Positions 18,562 through 27,748 of a DNA stretch of 64,000 nucleotides are shown here, one piece after another. The notes below the pieces were generated by a model. The model was not told the origin of the DNA and did no database searches. It saw nothing but the letters and a program-made list of their open reading frames with translations. Each line of letters begins with the position of its first letter. Position 1 is the stretch's first letter. Source of the DNA: Alphaproteobacteria bacterium (GTDB taxonomy: Bacteria > Pseudomonadota > Alphaproteobacteria > G02398745 > G023898745); NCBI GenBank assembly GCA_023898745.1, contig CP060237.1, positions 248,001 to 312,000 of the forward strand, read 5' to 3'. The translations under genes were made by a program, and so were the position numbers.

Positions 18562-18670
18562 TTTTTATAAAAACTTGCTAACAACTTCCATAATAGGCGC
18601 AATTTTTGAATAAATCCATCCTTGAATTTTGGTTAAATTTTTTGTATACATAAGTCATATAGCGACGCAC

Positions 18671-18749
18671 CGTCATCCTGAGCGCAGCGAAGGACCTTCC
18701 TGAGACAAACTTGGGAAGATCCTTCGTTCAACGCTCACTCAGGATGACG
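18671..18749. repeat. Palindromic repeat, module D
   Basis: CGTCATCCTGAGCGCAGCGA...CGCTCACTCAGGATGACG, a near-perfect inverted pair. It ends 14 bases before the carboxypeptidase start. Confidence 0.85.
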
Positions 18750-18763
18750 ACAGAGAAAGAACC

Positions 18764-19855
18764 ATGTTTTTTTTATTTTCCAAAGCCGCACCTGAAACAA
18801 CAGGTCCACTCAAAATCAAAGCACCTCATGTCCTGATTATAGATTACCAAAGCCAAGATGTTATTGTAGAACGTGATGCAGATGCAAAAACTTATCCAGC
18901 GTCTATGACAAAAATCATGACAGCGCTAGTCATATTTGAGGCATTGAAAAATAAACAAATTACATTGGAAACAATGCTCACCGTTCCAAAAGCCGCATAT
19001 CGCGCACCAGGAACGTCTATGTTTTTAAAATTAGGACAAAAAGTATCTGTATTTGATTTGCTAAAAGGATTAATTTGCGTATCTGGAAATGATGCTGCGA
19101 AAACTTTGGCTATTGCCCTTGCTGGATCAGAAGAAAATTTTGCTGAACTCATGAATGATATGGCAGTGCGTATTGGCGCAGCAAACACGCATTTCACAAA
19201 CGCCTCGGGCCTGTTTCATAAAGAGCATTACACAACTGCACGAGATTTAATCAAAATAACTCATTATTTAATTACAAATTTCCCAGAATATTATTATTTA
19301 TTTAAACAAAAAACATTTAATTTTAATGGTGTGCTTCAAACAAGTAAAAATAGCCTGCTAAAAAATGATTGGTTTGACGGCGTAAAGCCAGGATTTGATG
19401 ACTCTTATGGCACTGTTGTGAGTATGGTAAATCCTGAAACCAAACGACGTATTCTTGTCTTTGCAAATGGATATCATTCTGAGCGCGATCGCGAATGGGA
19501 TGTTGAACGGATGGCACGTTTTGCAATGTATCAAACAAAAGCTTATTGTTTCTTAGAAGAAGGCGCAACAGCGCATAAAATACCTGTTTTATTTGGTGAT
19601 AAACGGTCTGTTGATTTGGGAGCAAAAACGCCTGTGTGCGTAACATTGGGCATGAATTCTGAAGAGCCGACGTGCAATATCACAATAGCGAAAAAATATC
19701 TTAAAGGACCTGTGGATAAAGGCACGCCTGTAGGAATTGCGACGATTAAAACGTCTAATGGTGAGAAGACTTACACACTTTATACAAAAGAAGATGTGAA
19801 AAAAGGGTCGTGGGCACGATATGCTGTGGATTATGTGAAGGCATTGTTTTATTGA
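18764..19855 (+). CDS. D-alanyl-D-alanine carboxypeptidase (peptidase S11)
   Basis: 363 residues. The family trims the terminal D-Ala from peptidoglycan stem peptides in the periplasm. The catalytic SMTK is at 47-50 and SGN at 107-109. The third motif, normally KTG, is KPG at 208-210 (DGVKPGF). The catalytic domain begins around residue 20, so MFFLFSKAAPE is all that remains for a signal peptide. This is the best test case that the mini-leader directs export. A C-terminal beta-domain (about 275-350) is present. No strong ribosome site is visible; the leader comes from the preceding repeat. Confidence 0.92.
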   Translation: MFFLFSKAAPETTGPLKIKAPHVLIIDYQSQDVIVERDADAKTYPASMTKIMTALVIFEALKNKQITLETMLTVPKAAYRAPGTSMFLKLGQKVSVFDLLKGLICVSGNDAAKTLAIALAGSEENFAELMNDMAVRIGAANTHFTNASGLFHKEHYTTARDLIKITHYLITNFPEYYYLFKQKTFNFNGVLQTSKNSLLKNDWFDGVKPGFDDSYGTVVSMVNPETKRRILVFANGYHSERDREWDVERMARFAMYQTKAYCFLEEGATAHKIPVLFGDKRSVDLGAKTPVCVTLGMNSEEPTCNITIAKKYLKGPVDKGTPVGIATIKTSNGEKTYTLYTKEDVKKGSWARYAVDYVKALFY

Positions 19856-19867
19856 TGGTGCATAGGT

Positions 19868-19930
19868 CGTCATCACAAGGAGTGTAACGACGTGGTGATT
19901 CATAGATGCGATGCTCCGCTCGCAATGACG
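19868..19930. repeat. Palindromic repeat, modules A + C-like
   Basis: CGTCATCACAAGGAGTGTAA arm and a CGCTCGCAATGACG end, between two convergent genes. Confidence 0.75.
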
Positions 19931-19943
19931 ATGTGCTAGGCAA

Positions 19944-20414
19944 TTATATGTAGCACAGTGCAACAGCCAACGCATCTGAAGAATCTTGCGTAATCGGCTC
20001 TTGAGGCGAAAGTAGCAATTCCACCATTTTCATTATTTGCTCTTTATCTGCATGCCCGCTACCTGTCACAGTTTTTTTGATATAATTCGGACGATATTCA
20101 AAAAATGGCATGTTGAAAACAGAGGCTAGCATGATTAAAACACCGCGTGCCATGCCTAGCTTGAGAGTGGATTGTGGGTTGTTGTTCATAAAAATTTCTT
20201 CAATGCATAAAATATGCGGTTTATGTTCCTCAATAACAGCACTCATTTGTTGATGCAAACTTGTAAGGCGTATTGGCAAAGGATCTTTGATTTTGGTTTT
20301 TAACACACCATGCGCAATCCAACGGGATTGATTATTTTTCTTTTCAATAACCCCAAAGCCTGTTTTTACAAGACCTGGATCTATGCCGAGAACGCGGATG
20401 GTTTCTGTTGTCAT
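19944..20414 (-). CDS. ruvC: Holliday junction endonuclease RuvC
   Basis: 156 residues from the ATG at 20414, which has GAAGG upstream. The open frame extends further only because the repeat upstream is open. RuvC cleaves Holliday junctions as a dimer with RuvAB. The acidic catalytic residues are Asp12 (IDPG), Glu72 (IEEIFM) and Asp147 (SSDALAVALC). The DNA-contact segment GSGHADKEQI is at 118-127. Slightly short, because the C-terminal tail is absent. ruvB lies at 28.6 kb, and ruvA is not in the window. Confidence 0.94.
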   Translation of the reverse strand: MTTETIRVLGIDPGLVKTGFGVIEKKNNQSRWIAHGVLKTKIKDPLPIRLTSLHQQMSAVIEEHKPHILCIEEIFMNNNPQSTLKLGMARGVLIMLASVFNMPFFEYRPNYIKKTVTGSGHADKEQIMKMVELLLSPQEPITQDSSDALAVALCYI

Positions 20415-20437
20415 AAATAAACCTTCGGTTGAACAAA

Positions 20438-20504
20438 CGTCATCACGAGGAGCGCAGCGACGTGGTGATCCATTATGGATGGCCACGCTTCGCTCGCCAT
20501 GACG
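20438..20504. repeat. Palindromic repeat, modules A + B (consensus)
   Basis: CGTCATCACGAGGAGCGCAG through TGGTGATCCA, then TGGATGGCCACGCTTCGCTC to CATGACG. This is close to the most common form in the window and lies between ruvC and tRNA-Arg. Confidence 0.9.
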
Positions 20505-20524
20505 GACCCCCTGCACATAAAATC

Positions 20525-20601
20525 TGGCGCGCCTGAGAAGACTCGAACTCCTGACCCACAGCTTAGAAGGCTGTTGCTCTATCCTGCTGAGCTACAGGCG
20601 C
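20525..20601 (-). tRNA. tRNA-Arg (anticodon TCT)
   Basis: 77-base cloverleaf with encoded CCA. The anticodon loop CUUCUAA is closed by ACAGC/GCUGU, giving UCU. The acceptor GCGCCTG/CAGGCGC pairs perfectly. Confidence 0.92.
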
Positions 20602-20697
20602 TTATAAGTATTTTAGGGTGTTTTGGTTGTCTAGACAAGCCCGAGAGTGATAATATGGTGAAGATATAAATTACGTCATCTTGAGGTTTTTGCACTC

Positions 20698-20770
20698 CGC
20701 CATGGCGAGACCTGGAAGGTCGTGGCTATCCATAATGGATCACCACGTCGCTTCACTTCTCGTGATGACG
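20698..20770. repeat. Palindromic repeat, modules B + A
   Basis: CGCCATGGCGAGACCTGGAA arm, then TGGATCACCACGTCGC to CGTGATGACG. It ends 26 bases before the CNNM/CorC start. Confidence 0.8.
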
Positions 20771-20796
20771 ACTTAGATGACAACGCACAGGATTTC

Positions 20797-22020
20797 ATGG
20801 TTCTCGTTCTTGTTTTTTTTCTTTTATTGCTCGCAGCACTTTTGGCATCATGCGAAACATCTTTAAATGTAGCATCAAAATCTAAAATTCATAAACTCGT
20901 TAAAGAAGGTAATAAATCTGCAGTTGTTGTAAAAGAATTGCAAGATAACGCTGGGGAAGTTATCAGCGCTATATTGACAAGCGTCTCTATCGCAACAATG
21001 CTTATTCCATTTTTAACTGCTATTTGGGCGGTGGCGCATTTTGGTGATTTAGGGCAAGCCATTGTGGGGGTTGTTGTATCCATTGTGTTCCTGATTTATG
21101 GAGAAACTGTGCCAAAAATGATTGCATTAAGCAGTCCAGAAACTGTATTGTTAAAATCAGCAAGATTTCTACGATTGTTAACACGCATATGCAAAATCCC
21201 CAACATTCTTATGCGTTTTATTGCAGATGCAACCTTGAAAATGCTGCGCGTTAAACATTCTGACTCGCTAGATCCGTATGAAGAAATTCGTACTTATATT
21301 GACTTACAAATGCAGCAAATTTCTGAAGAAAAAAGCATGCTTAACAGCATCTTAGATTTATCTAAAGTTGAAGTCCAAGATATTATGACATTTCGTAAAA
21401 ACGTGCAGATGTTAAATGCTGACGACACACTTGAAAATATTATTAATACAATCAAAACGACACCTTACACCCGTTTACCTATCTGGAAAGAACAGCCTGA
21501 TAATATTGTTGGTGTTGTGCATGCAAAAGCATTTTTGGAATTCTTTATCAAAAAAGGCAAATCGGCCAAAAATTTCGATGTATTAGAATTAGCAAAAGCT
21601 CCATGGTTCGTTCCTGAAACCACAAATCTCTTGGATCAATTGAAAGCGTTTCGCACAAAAAATGCACACTTTGCTGTAATCGTAGATGAGTTTGGTGTAT
21701 TCCAAGGTATTGTGACATTGGAAGATTTGATTGAGGAAATCGTGGGAGAAATCCACGATGAGTATGATATCAAATTAGGTCATGTTATGGTGCGCAAAGA
21801 TGGTTCTATTTTACTACCTGGTGATTTCACTATTCGCGATTTAAATCGTCAGTTTAACTTTGAGCTTGAGGACACCGAAGCAACTATTGCTGGTTTGTTG
21901 TTGCATGTTGCGCAAAAAATTCCTGAAGTTGGGCGTGTATATGATGTGCAAGGTGTGCGATTTGAAGTTATGAAACGAAATAAGAATTATATTAGCTTAG
22001 TGAAGGTGTCTTCGCAGTAG
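20797..22020 (+). CDS. CNNM/CorC-family membrane protein with CBS pair
   Basis: 407 residues from the ATG at 20797, which has AGG eight bases upstream; the upstream in-frame start lies in the repeat. Order: DUF21/CNNM transmembrane block (about residues 1-135, with SCETSLN and YGETVPKM signatures), two CBS domains (about 185-300, with the DEFGVFQGIVTLEDLIEEIVG signature region), and the CorC_HlyC transporter-associated domain (about 320-400). The family is linked to Mg2+/Co2+ transport or resistance at the inner membrane. Often labelled hemolysin, without support for lysis. Confidence 0.9.
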   Translation: MVLVLVFFLLLLAALLASCETSLNVASKSKIHKLVKEGNKSAVVVKELQDNAGEVISAILTSVSIATMLIPFLTAIWAVAHFGDLGQAIVGVVVSIVFLIYGETVPKMIALSSPETVLLKSARFLRLLTRICKIPNILMRFIADATLKMLRVKHSDSLDPYEEIRTYIDLQMQQISEEKSMLNSILDLSKVEVQDIMTFRKNVQMLNADDTLENIINTIKTTPYTRLPIWKEQPDNIVGVVHAKAFLEFFIKKGKSAKNFDVLELAKAPWFVPETTNLLDQLKAFRTKNAHFAVIVDEFGVFQGIVTLEDLIEEIVGEIHDEYDIKLGHVMVRKDGSILLPGDFTIRDLNRQFNFELEDTEATIAGLLLHVAQKIPEVGRVYDVQGVRFEVMKRNKNYISLVKVSSQ

Positions 22021-22035
22021 TCGCAGCGCCACCAC

Positions 22036-22169
22036 CGTTATGGCGAGCGAAGCGTGGCCATCCATCGATCACCACGGGACTTCGTCCCTCGTGATGACGA
22101 AATTTATACACTCCTCATGATCTAAATGACGGTCGTTGTCCTTATGGATTTTAGAAAATTCGTGGGGAT
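22036..22169. repeat. Repeats: modules B + A, then truncated long repeat (copy 3)
   Basis: 22036-22099 is a B/A palindrome with the GGGACTTCGTCCC variant loop. 22126-22169 matches the long repeat (ATGACGGTCGTTGTCCTTAT joined to GGATTTTAGAAAATTCGTGG) but lacks its middle of about 60 bases. Confidence 0.75.
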
Positions 22170-22287
22170 ATGGGTCAGCTCGTGATGACGTCAATTTTCA
22201 CTCTTCGTAATGACGTTCTGAAGTAAGTTGACATACTCTTATAAAATATCGTTCAATGTCTAGGGTTAACTTTTTTGAGTATTAAGC

Positions 22288-23919
22288 ATGTTGCAATGGA
22301 TCTTTTTATCAAACATACATGGTAGTGACTGGGAATTTATAGAAGAAAATCAACCAAGTGCTGTGGAAATCGCACAGGGGCATGACACTTGTATCAGAAA
22401 ACATTTAATTCAAATCCATAACTTACAAACAAGTGTGGATGAACACCTGCAAAGAAGACTCTCTAGAAAAGAACATACTTTTGCAAAACGATTAAGACGT
22501 ATTCATGCAAAAGGCAATACACATCAACTCCCAATATTGGAAAAAGAAGTAAAAAGTTTCGTTAGAGATATGAAGCTGATCAAAAAATTGGATGCATTTT
22601 TTGAGAATAAATTTGCACAAGATTTGCAAGGACCATTAAATGGGCTGCAGCATTTCTCAAGGAGTTTAAAAGCTATTTGGTTTGAAGCAGCAACCAATTA
22701 TAGTGATGGAAAAAAGCCTAAGTTTTTCTTACCAAAGAAAGCTAAGGTCAGAAAAAAAGATTTATCTTTTGCATCGTTGAATGATATCAGGGCAATTATG
22801 GCAAGCTTAAAAGATGTCTTGCCTCCAATTATAGGCGCGCTACCTCCTGGAAGTTTCACTGAAAAAAACCAAAGAGATAAGGTTAAATTAGCATTTATAG
22901 ATTTATGTGATGCATTTTTGGTTTATTATTGTGATCTAAATGAATTTAGCAGATTTGGAACTCTTGATTTATTACAACTGCGCCGCTGGAATATTGAAGA
23001 ATTGTATAGCATCTTTGATCAACTGCTAATGGATCCAGATGCCTTTACTGTCAGTAGAGAAATTTTCTTTAAGACAAAGCATGTAGATGATGCCTATGGT
23101 CAAGAGGAACATGCGGCTGGATACTTAGGACGAACAGCTCAAGAAGAGTATCAAACTAAAACCAAGATCCCTTTCGCTCCTTCACGAGATAAAACCATAG
23201 CAAATATAACAGCTAGATGGAAACCTTTAAAGCAAGCTATTGAGCATTATGGAACTGCATACAATATTGATGCTGATCCTGATATGTCTTGGGTTGATGA
23301 GTATTTCAATATGCTGAAAGAGCAACATAATATGAGGCTTATTTTTTGTGATGTTACTGAGCTAGATTATGCATTATCTCAAAGAACATTTTTGGCTGTT
23401 GAGGAGTATTATCAAAACAAACAGCTCACAAAACCTTTAGATGCAAGTAATTTTGCTGAAATGGTTCATGCGGAAGAGCGAATGCTTTTGGATATTATTT
23501 CCGCAGAGAAAAAAGGATACATGAAATTTGCTGGAAAAAAACCACAGCCTGGAACGTTAGATCACGTGTTAACAGAGAATCAATTTAAGTGTCAGCCCGA
23601 CACAACGAATGGGCATACGCAATATAGTGGAAGAGCTGCTCAACATATTTGGTATCGCAAGGATTTACCTTTCACCGTTAGAGTGAAAACAAATGGTGAG
23701 TTTAGTATAGGCATCACAGACTTTGATCCTCAAAATCCCAAGTCGCTATGTGATATGACACAATTTCCTGAACTTATGAAAATTGCCAAAATAGATGGAC
23801 ATCTATACATAATTCCAGCAGGAACCCAAGGACCTTGGAGGAATGAGCTCAATTGGCTTGATGTACAAAATCGCCCTCTAGCCTTGCAAAAGGGAGAGGG
23901 GCATTTCGATTGGAAATAA
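22288..23919 (+). CDS. Unknown 543-residue protein with short hydrophobic N-terminus
   Basis: Starts MLQWIFLSNIHGSDW, a looser member of the mini-leader set. Residues 40-150 are basic and helical. The middle is helical with a YCDLNEF segment. Residues about 400-543 are mixed, with a run of aromatic and Gly-rich strands (HTQYSGRAAQHIWYRKDLPF). I recognise no domain. No strong ribosome site. TTGACA occurs at 22229-22234, but no well-spaced -10 box accompanies it. I infer a possible effector from the leader and lack of homology. Confidence 0.55.
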   Translation: MLQWIFLSNIHGSDWEFIEENQPSAVEIAQGHDTCIRKHLIQIHNLQTSVDEHLQRRLSRKEHTFAKRLRRIHAKGNTHQLPILEKEVKSFVRDMKLIKKLDAFFENKFAQDLQGPLNGLQHFSRSLKAIWFEAATNYSDGKKPKFFLPKKAKVRKKDLSFASLNDIRAIMASLKDVLPPIIGALPPGSFTEKNQRDKVKLAFIDLCDAFLVYYCDLNEFSRFGTLDLLQLRRWNIEELYSIFDQLLMDPDAFTVSREIFFKTKHVDDAYGQEEHAAGYLGRTAQEEYQTKTKIPFAPSRDKTIANITARWKPLKQAIEHYGTAYNIDADPDMSWVDEYFNMLKEQHNMRLIFCDVTELDYALSQRTFLAVEEYYQNKQLTKPLDASNFAEMVHAEERMLLDIISAEKKGYMKFAGKKPQPGTLDHVLTENQFKCQPDTTNGHTQYSGRAAQHIWYRKDLPFTVRVKTNGEFSIGITDFDPQNPKSLCDMTQFPELMKIAKIDGHLYIIPAGTQGPWRNELNWLDVQNRPLALQKGEGHFDWK

Positions 23920-23949
23920 TTTTCATCACGAAATACGCGCAGCAACTGC

Positions 23950-24135
23950 CGTCATCACGAGGAGCGTAGCAACGTGGTGATCCATTAGAGAGTCCGCCTA
24001 CGCTCTTTGGGCTTCGGCGAGACACACACTCCTACTCGATGATAAATCATCTCGTCGTAGCTAAATTTTGCCTTTGGCAAAATTAGCGAAGACGGATGGA
24101 TGGCCGCAGCACCTTCGCGGGGCTTCGCCATGACG
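23950..24135. repeat. Composite repeat, modules A-E-B
   Basis: CGTCATCACGAGGAGCG arm, then a full module E (TCTTTGGGCTTCGGCGAGAC...ATTTTGCCTTTGGCAAAAT), then a CGCCATGACGG end. The order mirrors 41688-41866. Confidence 0.85.
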
Positions 24136-24158
24136 GCGGCGCGGCGTCTATGCTTGGA

Positions 24159-25667
24159 CTAGAATTGAATCTCCTGATACAGATAATCCACATCTTTCTC
24201 AATCTTGTGACGTGTGGACAAGTGTTGCAAGAATGTGGACATAACCGTTTGATGCGCAGTTTGACCAAAGAATTGTGCAGCTTGTTTTGTTTCAAATGCA
24301 CCGCCTTTGTATAGCTCATCCTTAATAATACGCGCTAACGTTATACCTTTATCTGTATAAATGTAAACCATTTTTCCGTCTGCAGATGTTTGGAATACTC
24401 TAAACAACAACTCTGGGTTCAGACCTTCTGTCTTTTGCATTGCGCGGTTGATTGCAACATTACGTCTCACTTTAAATTTACGCTTTGCTACAAATTCATA
24501 AAATTCCTGAACCTTGCGTTCGAGTTGATACAAAGTTTCAAGATCTTGTTTAGCTTTTTCTTCTTTCTTTTTGACAGACCACATCTTCTTAGCGGCTTTT
24601 TGCAATTCTGCGCCTTTCATTTGTGTCTCTGGATCAATTTCATATACTTGCACAACAAACAGATCGCCTGTTGCTGGATCTTCAAACACATCCGATAAAA
24701 CATTTAACTCTTGCTCAAACGCAAAATTCAAAACAGGTAAACTATAGGTAAATAACGTTTCTTTCGTCATTTTCTTAAAAGTTTCTTTTCTGTATCCTTG
24801 CGCTTCGATATCATCAATATTGATTTCATCATTCTCAATGCGCGCTTTGAGATTTTTTGCAGCTTCAGCAATTTTTGCAAAACGAAGCTGCGCTTCAACC
24901 TCTGGCAAGGCTTTTGAAAAAATCAGTGGTTTTTTGTCAGATCCAATAAAGGCTTCTTTATGCTTCTTATAGTATGTTTGAAGTTCGTCTTGTGTAAAAT
25001 TATATTTCTTGCGACTCAAGTTAATTAAATAGAATGAGCGCTTCTCTTGCGTCATAAACGCTTGTGGATTTTGTTCGATCACTGCTTGCAATTCATCTTC
25101 TGCTGGATTTTCAGAAACATTTATACTGGAATAATCAATAGTTATCACATCAATCACACGATCTGAATTAAAACTTTGATGAATAAGCTTCTGATAGCCT
25201 TTTGGAAACTGATATGGCAATACCAATTGTTGCTCGACAATCTCACGCCTTACATCTTCAAGCATAACTTTTTTGCGCTCTGGATCCATCTGGTTGAAGT
25301 ACAGGTTAAAGTTTTGACCATATTGGTTAAGCTTTTTAATAAGCATATCTTCAGAAACAGTAAAACCTTGATGTCTTAACTCCAATATTCTCACCGTGCT
25401 TCCAATATATTCATCTAGCACTTGCTCTGGAAAGTGCGCCATTTTGAAATCGTCCATTGTGAGATGAGGTGATTTTTCCTTGATAGACTTAATTTGATGA
25501 TCTAGCAATTGGAAAAACTTTCTGTTGTTAATGGATTTGCCATCAATCTTTGCAAAATGCTTTTGTGTGGATGAGATGAGTCCATAGCGATCCTGCAAAA
25601 CAAAACTTGCAATAATCAGAACTGTGAGAACAACAGATCCCCATTTAAGCCATTTACTTTGAACCAT
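24159..25667 (-). CDS. ppiD: Membrane-anchored SurA/PpiD-like folding factor
   Basis: 502 residues. One N-terminal transmembrane helix (about residues 10-25) follows a short basic segment, the normal PpiD layout. Next come a SurA-type N-terminal helical region (IDGKSINNRKF, DEYIGSTVRILELRHQGF) and a central region with degenerate parvulin features (about 225-345). The family is an inner-membrane chaperone facing the periplasm, near the Sec exit. The parvulin active site looks poorly conserved, so chaperone activity is more likely than isomerase. Its conventional signal anchor contrasts with the mini-leader proteins. Confidence 0.78.
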   Translation of the reverse strand: MVQSKWLKWGSVVLTVLIIASFVLQDRYGLISSTQKHFAKIDGKSINNRKFFQLLDHQIKSIKEKSPHLTMDDFKMAHFPEQVLDEYIGSTVRILELRHQGFTVSEDMLIKKLNQYGQNFNLYFNQMDPERKKVMLEDVRREIVEQQLVLPYQFPKGYQKLIHQSFNSDRVIDVITIDYSSINVSENPAEDELQAVIEQNPQAFMTQEKRSFYLINLSRKKYNFTQDELQTYYKKHKEAFIGSDKKPLIFSKALPEVEAQLRFAKIAEAAKNLKARIENDEINIDDIEAQGYRKETFKKMTKETLFTYSLPVLNFAFEQELNVLSDVFEDPATGDLFVVQVYEIDPETQMKGAELQKAAKKMWSVKKKEEKAKQDLETLYQLERKVQEFYEFVAKRKFKVRRNVAINRAMQKTEGLNPELLFRVFQTSADGKMVYIYTDKGITLARIIKDELYKGGAFETKQAAQFFGQTAHQTVMSTFLQHLSTRHKIEKDVDYLYQEIQF

Positions 25668-25747
25668 AATTTATTGATGTCCGTATTTTACCTATTTACA
25701 CTGTAATAAAAATTCTCCATTGTAACAATGGTTAGAGGGAAAATACT

Positions 25748-25875
25748 CGTCATCGTAGCAGAACTTTGGTCACCTATTTATGGATCGCCACGTTGCTACG
25801 CTCCTCGTGATGACGATCTAAGCCCGTCATGGCGAGGTCCTGAAGGACCTTGACCATCCATCCATAGTAATGACG
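25748..25875. repeat. Palindromic repeats, modules A, A and B
   Basis: Worn A arm, intact reverse A arm (GGATCGCCACGTTGCTACGC), and a B arm with the AGGTCCTGAAGGACCTT loop. They fill the ppiD-tpiA gap. Confidence 0.75.
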
Positions 25876-25900
25876 GACCTTTACAACAAGGAGTTCTAAA

Positions 25901-26494
25901 ATGATATACGTAGCAAACTGGAAGATGAATGGAGATAAAGGGCTATGTGAATCTTATAAAAGACATCTCATGAACGTTATTGTCTGCCCGCCCTACCCCT
26001 TAATCCATCATTTTCAAAACAGTGCACTGACTGTTGGAGCGCAAAACTGTAGCCAATACTACAAAGGTTCTTATACAGGTGAGGTAAGTGCTGAAATGCT
26101 CAAAGATTCAGGATGCTCTTATGTTATTGTGGGACATTCTGAACGAAGAGCATTCGAGACAGAAGCTGTTGTATTGGAAAAAGCGCGTCGCGTCATTGAG
26201 GCAGGTATGACACCAATTATCTGTAGTGCAGAACTTATGGATATCGACCTTGATCCAAAAAGCTATATGATTGCTTACGAACCTGTGTGGGCTATTGGAA
26301 CTGGCAAAACACCTAAACCATCTGAAATTTTCTTGATGGTGAATGCATTTAAAATGCGCACTGAATGCGAGACGGTTTTATATGGCGGTTCTGTGAACAG
26401 TAAAAATGCCGATAGTTTGCGTGATGCATGCGATGGATTTTTGATTGGGGGAGCGAGTTTGGATGTCATGGAAATGCAGAATATTATAAGATAA
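25901..26494 (+). CDS. tpiA: Triosephosphate isomerase, minimal form
   Basis: 197 residues; the family is usually about 250. Interconverts dihydroxyacetone phosphate and glyceraldehyde-3-phosphate in glycolysis. The catalytic set is intact: Asn6 and Lys8 (VANWKMN), His79 (VGHSERR), Glu127 (YEPVWAIGTGK) and the phosphate loop YGGSV (161-165). The missing residues come from the first helix and from the stretch between IICSAE and YEPVW. AAGGAG precedes the ATG. Together with rpe this suggests consistent trimming of TIM barrels. An active enzyme is likely. Confidence 0.93.
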   Translation: MIYVANWKMNGDKGLCESYKRHLMNVIVCPPYPLIHHFQNSALTVGAQNCSQYYKGSYTGEVSAEMLKDSGCSYVIVGHSERRAFETEAVVLEKARRVIEAGMTPIICSAELMDIDLDPKSYMIAYEPVWAIGTGKTPKPSEIFLMVNAFKMRTECETVLYGGSVNSKNADSLRDACDGFLIGGASLDVMEMQNIIR

Positions 26495-26497
26495 CCG

Positions 26498-27049
26498 TTA
26501 CGCTTTTTTGTCTTTCTCCACTCTCTTAGGAGACTCAGGATACTCTGAATCAGTAAGACTCTCTAAATACCCTAACCAAGTACTTTTTTTATACTCGTAA
26601 AGCGGTCGGAGAATCTCTATAAGATCCCAGATTAATTGATTGTCTCGATTCAATTGCACATCATACAACATACATGCATAGAAAAATAAATGACTTTCAG
26701 TATAATTTTGAGGCAATGGGTAAATTTTTTTAAGACAATTCAAAACGTTAATTGATACATCGAAAAATAATTTGGTGCTTATTTCTAAAGTAAATCTATT
26801 GGATTCAAGATAAGATAAACATTTTACAATATGGTGTAACGCAACATCATTTTTATTTCTTTCATCCATTCCATCCGCAGACAAAAATGAAAAAACATAT
26901 TTAGATTCAAGTTTCGCTAATATAACTTTCATCCCCTCAGATATATTAGTCAATGCAAGTTTTCTAGGAGTAGATATAGAAGAATTTAATAAAAGCTGGG
27001 TTTCTGGAATCTTATCATCAGAAGAAGTATTTACAAAATAAAAAAACAT
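26498..27049 (-). CDS. Unknown protein with mini-leader, third gene of an operon
   Basis: 183 residues, starting MFFYFVNTSSDD, preceded by a strong AGGAGG site. Residues 40-160 are predicted helical with no recognised domain. The tail is Lys/Glu-rich. It lies 19 bases downstream of the two-helix membrane protein and is the last of a three-gene minus-strand unit. It ends four bases before the convergent tpiA stop. The leader suggests export, but nothing in the sequence gives a function. Confidence 0.6.
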   Translation of the reverse strand: MFFYFVNTSSDDKIPETQLLLNSSISTPRKLALTNISEGMKVILAKLESKYVFSFLSADGMDERNKNDVALHHIVKCLSYLESNRFTLEISTKLFFDVSINVLNCLKKIYPLPQNYTESHLFFYACMLYDVQLNRDNQLIWDLIEILRPLYEYKKSTWLGYLESLTDSEYPESPKRVEKDKKA

Positions 27050-27068
27050 TTTTGTGCCTCCTAGGATA

Positions 27069-27368
27069 TTATAAAAGTTCTTTTAGAGACTTGATACGAA
27101 TTCGCAGTTCATACACATCAGAGCTTTCTTTATAAAAAACATTAAATCCCTCTAAAACCAACTTCATTGCAGGAATTGCAGTAAATAACAGTAAAGAAAA
27201 TGGTCCAGTTTTAACAAAATCGACAAAATCTTCATGGATAGATTTGTTTGAACCTGCTTTTAAATATAAATAATCAAGTACACAATATACAAAAGATATG
27301 CTCAGCGCCATAGTTAAATAATCTGCCCAAGTTTTACGCTCTGCATAACGCTTTTCATATTTCATCAA
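27069..27368 (-). CDS. Small two-helix membrane protein
   Basis: 99 residues. Two hydrophobic helices (about residues 17-37 and 55-75) connect through a short polar loop, and the C-terminus is basic (RIRIKSLKELL). Start choice is open between two adjacent ATGs at 27368 and 27365. It sits between two mini-leader genes on the same strand with 27- and 19-base gaps, so they are probably cotranscribed. No family recognised. A role as a partner in membrane handling of its neighbours is speculation. Confidence 0.55.
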   Translation of the reverse strand: MMKYEKRYAERKTWADYLTMALSISFVYCVLDYLYLKAGSNKSIHEDFVDFVKTGPFSLLLFTAIPAMKLVLEGFNVFYKESSDVYELRIRIKSLKELL

Positions 27369-27395
27369 TAAATCAGATACATCTTTGTCAGATCT

Positions 27396-27716
27396 TTAAG
27401 GAGTTAAAGATTGTTGGCTTATGTAAGTCAAAGCCACTAGAAGATCTTTTCCTATATTTTTATCATCGTATAAAAATACTTCACTAGCCTCTAGAGAAAG
27501 TGGGGCTTGAAAGTATAAGCTCCAGGCATCTTGATGGCGGGATTTATTCAGCGCATCAACCAATCTATTAATACTTTTCTGACATCCAGAACTAGTGCCA
27601 TCTAAGTTTTGAGAAGTAAACACACCTTGATGAAAATTTATACGCCTTGATAAAGTTGCCATATGTTGGACTACTTTATCTTGTGGTGGCTGCTGCGTAG
27701 CAAAAAGCATAAACAT
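27396..27716 (-). CDS. Short protein with mini-leader, first gene of an operon
   Basis: 106 residues, starting MFMLFATQQPPQDK. The remainder is helical and polar, with one Cys (SGCQKS). The upstream promoter resembles the one used by the kinase genes. No Shine-Dalgarno site, as in the kinase genes. No domain recognised. Confidence 0.55.
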   Translation of the reverse strand: MFMLFATQQPPQDKVVQHMATLSRRINFHQGVFTSQNLDGTSSGCQKSINRLVDALNKSRHQDAWSLYFQAPLSLEASEVFLYDDKNIGKDLLVALTYISQQSLTP

Positions 27717-27748
27717 AAATTTAATTCTCTATTTTGTATTCTGATTAC

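Noticed and set aside
18671..18749. Module D palindrome as a rho-independent terminator
   Set aside because: No T-run follows either arm, and the same element occurs in unrelated positions, including divergent gaps.
20414..20516. N-terminal extension of RuvC (HGERSVAIHNGSPRR)
   Set aside because: It is the translation of the palindromic repeat upstream. A good ribosome site and the IDPG motif near the N-terminus support the start at 20414.
22229..22260. TTGACA followed by TATAAA as a promoter for the 22288 gene
   Set aside because: The boxes are only 6 bases apart, and no -10-like box lies at the normal 16-18 base spacing.
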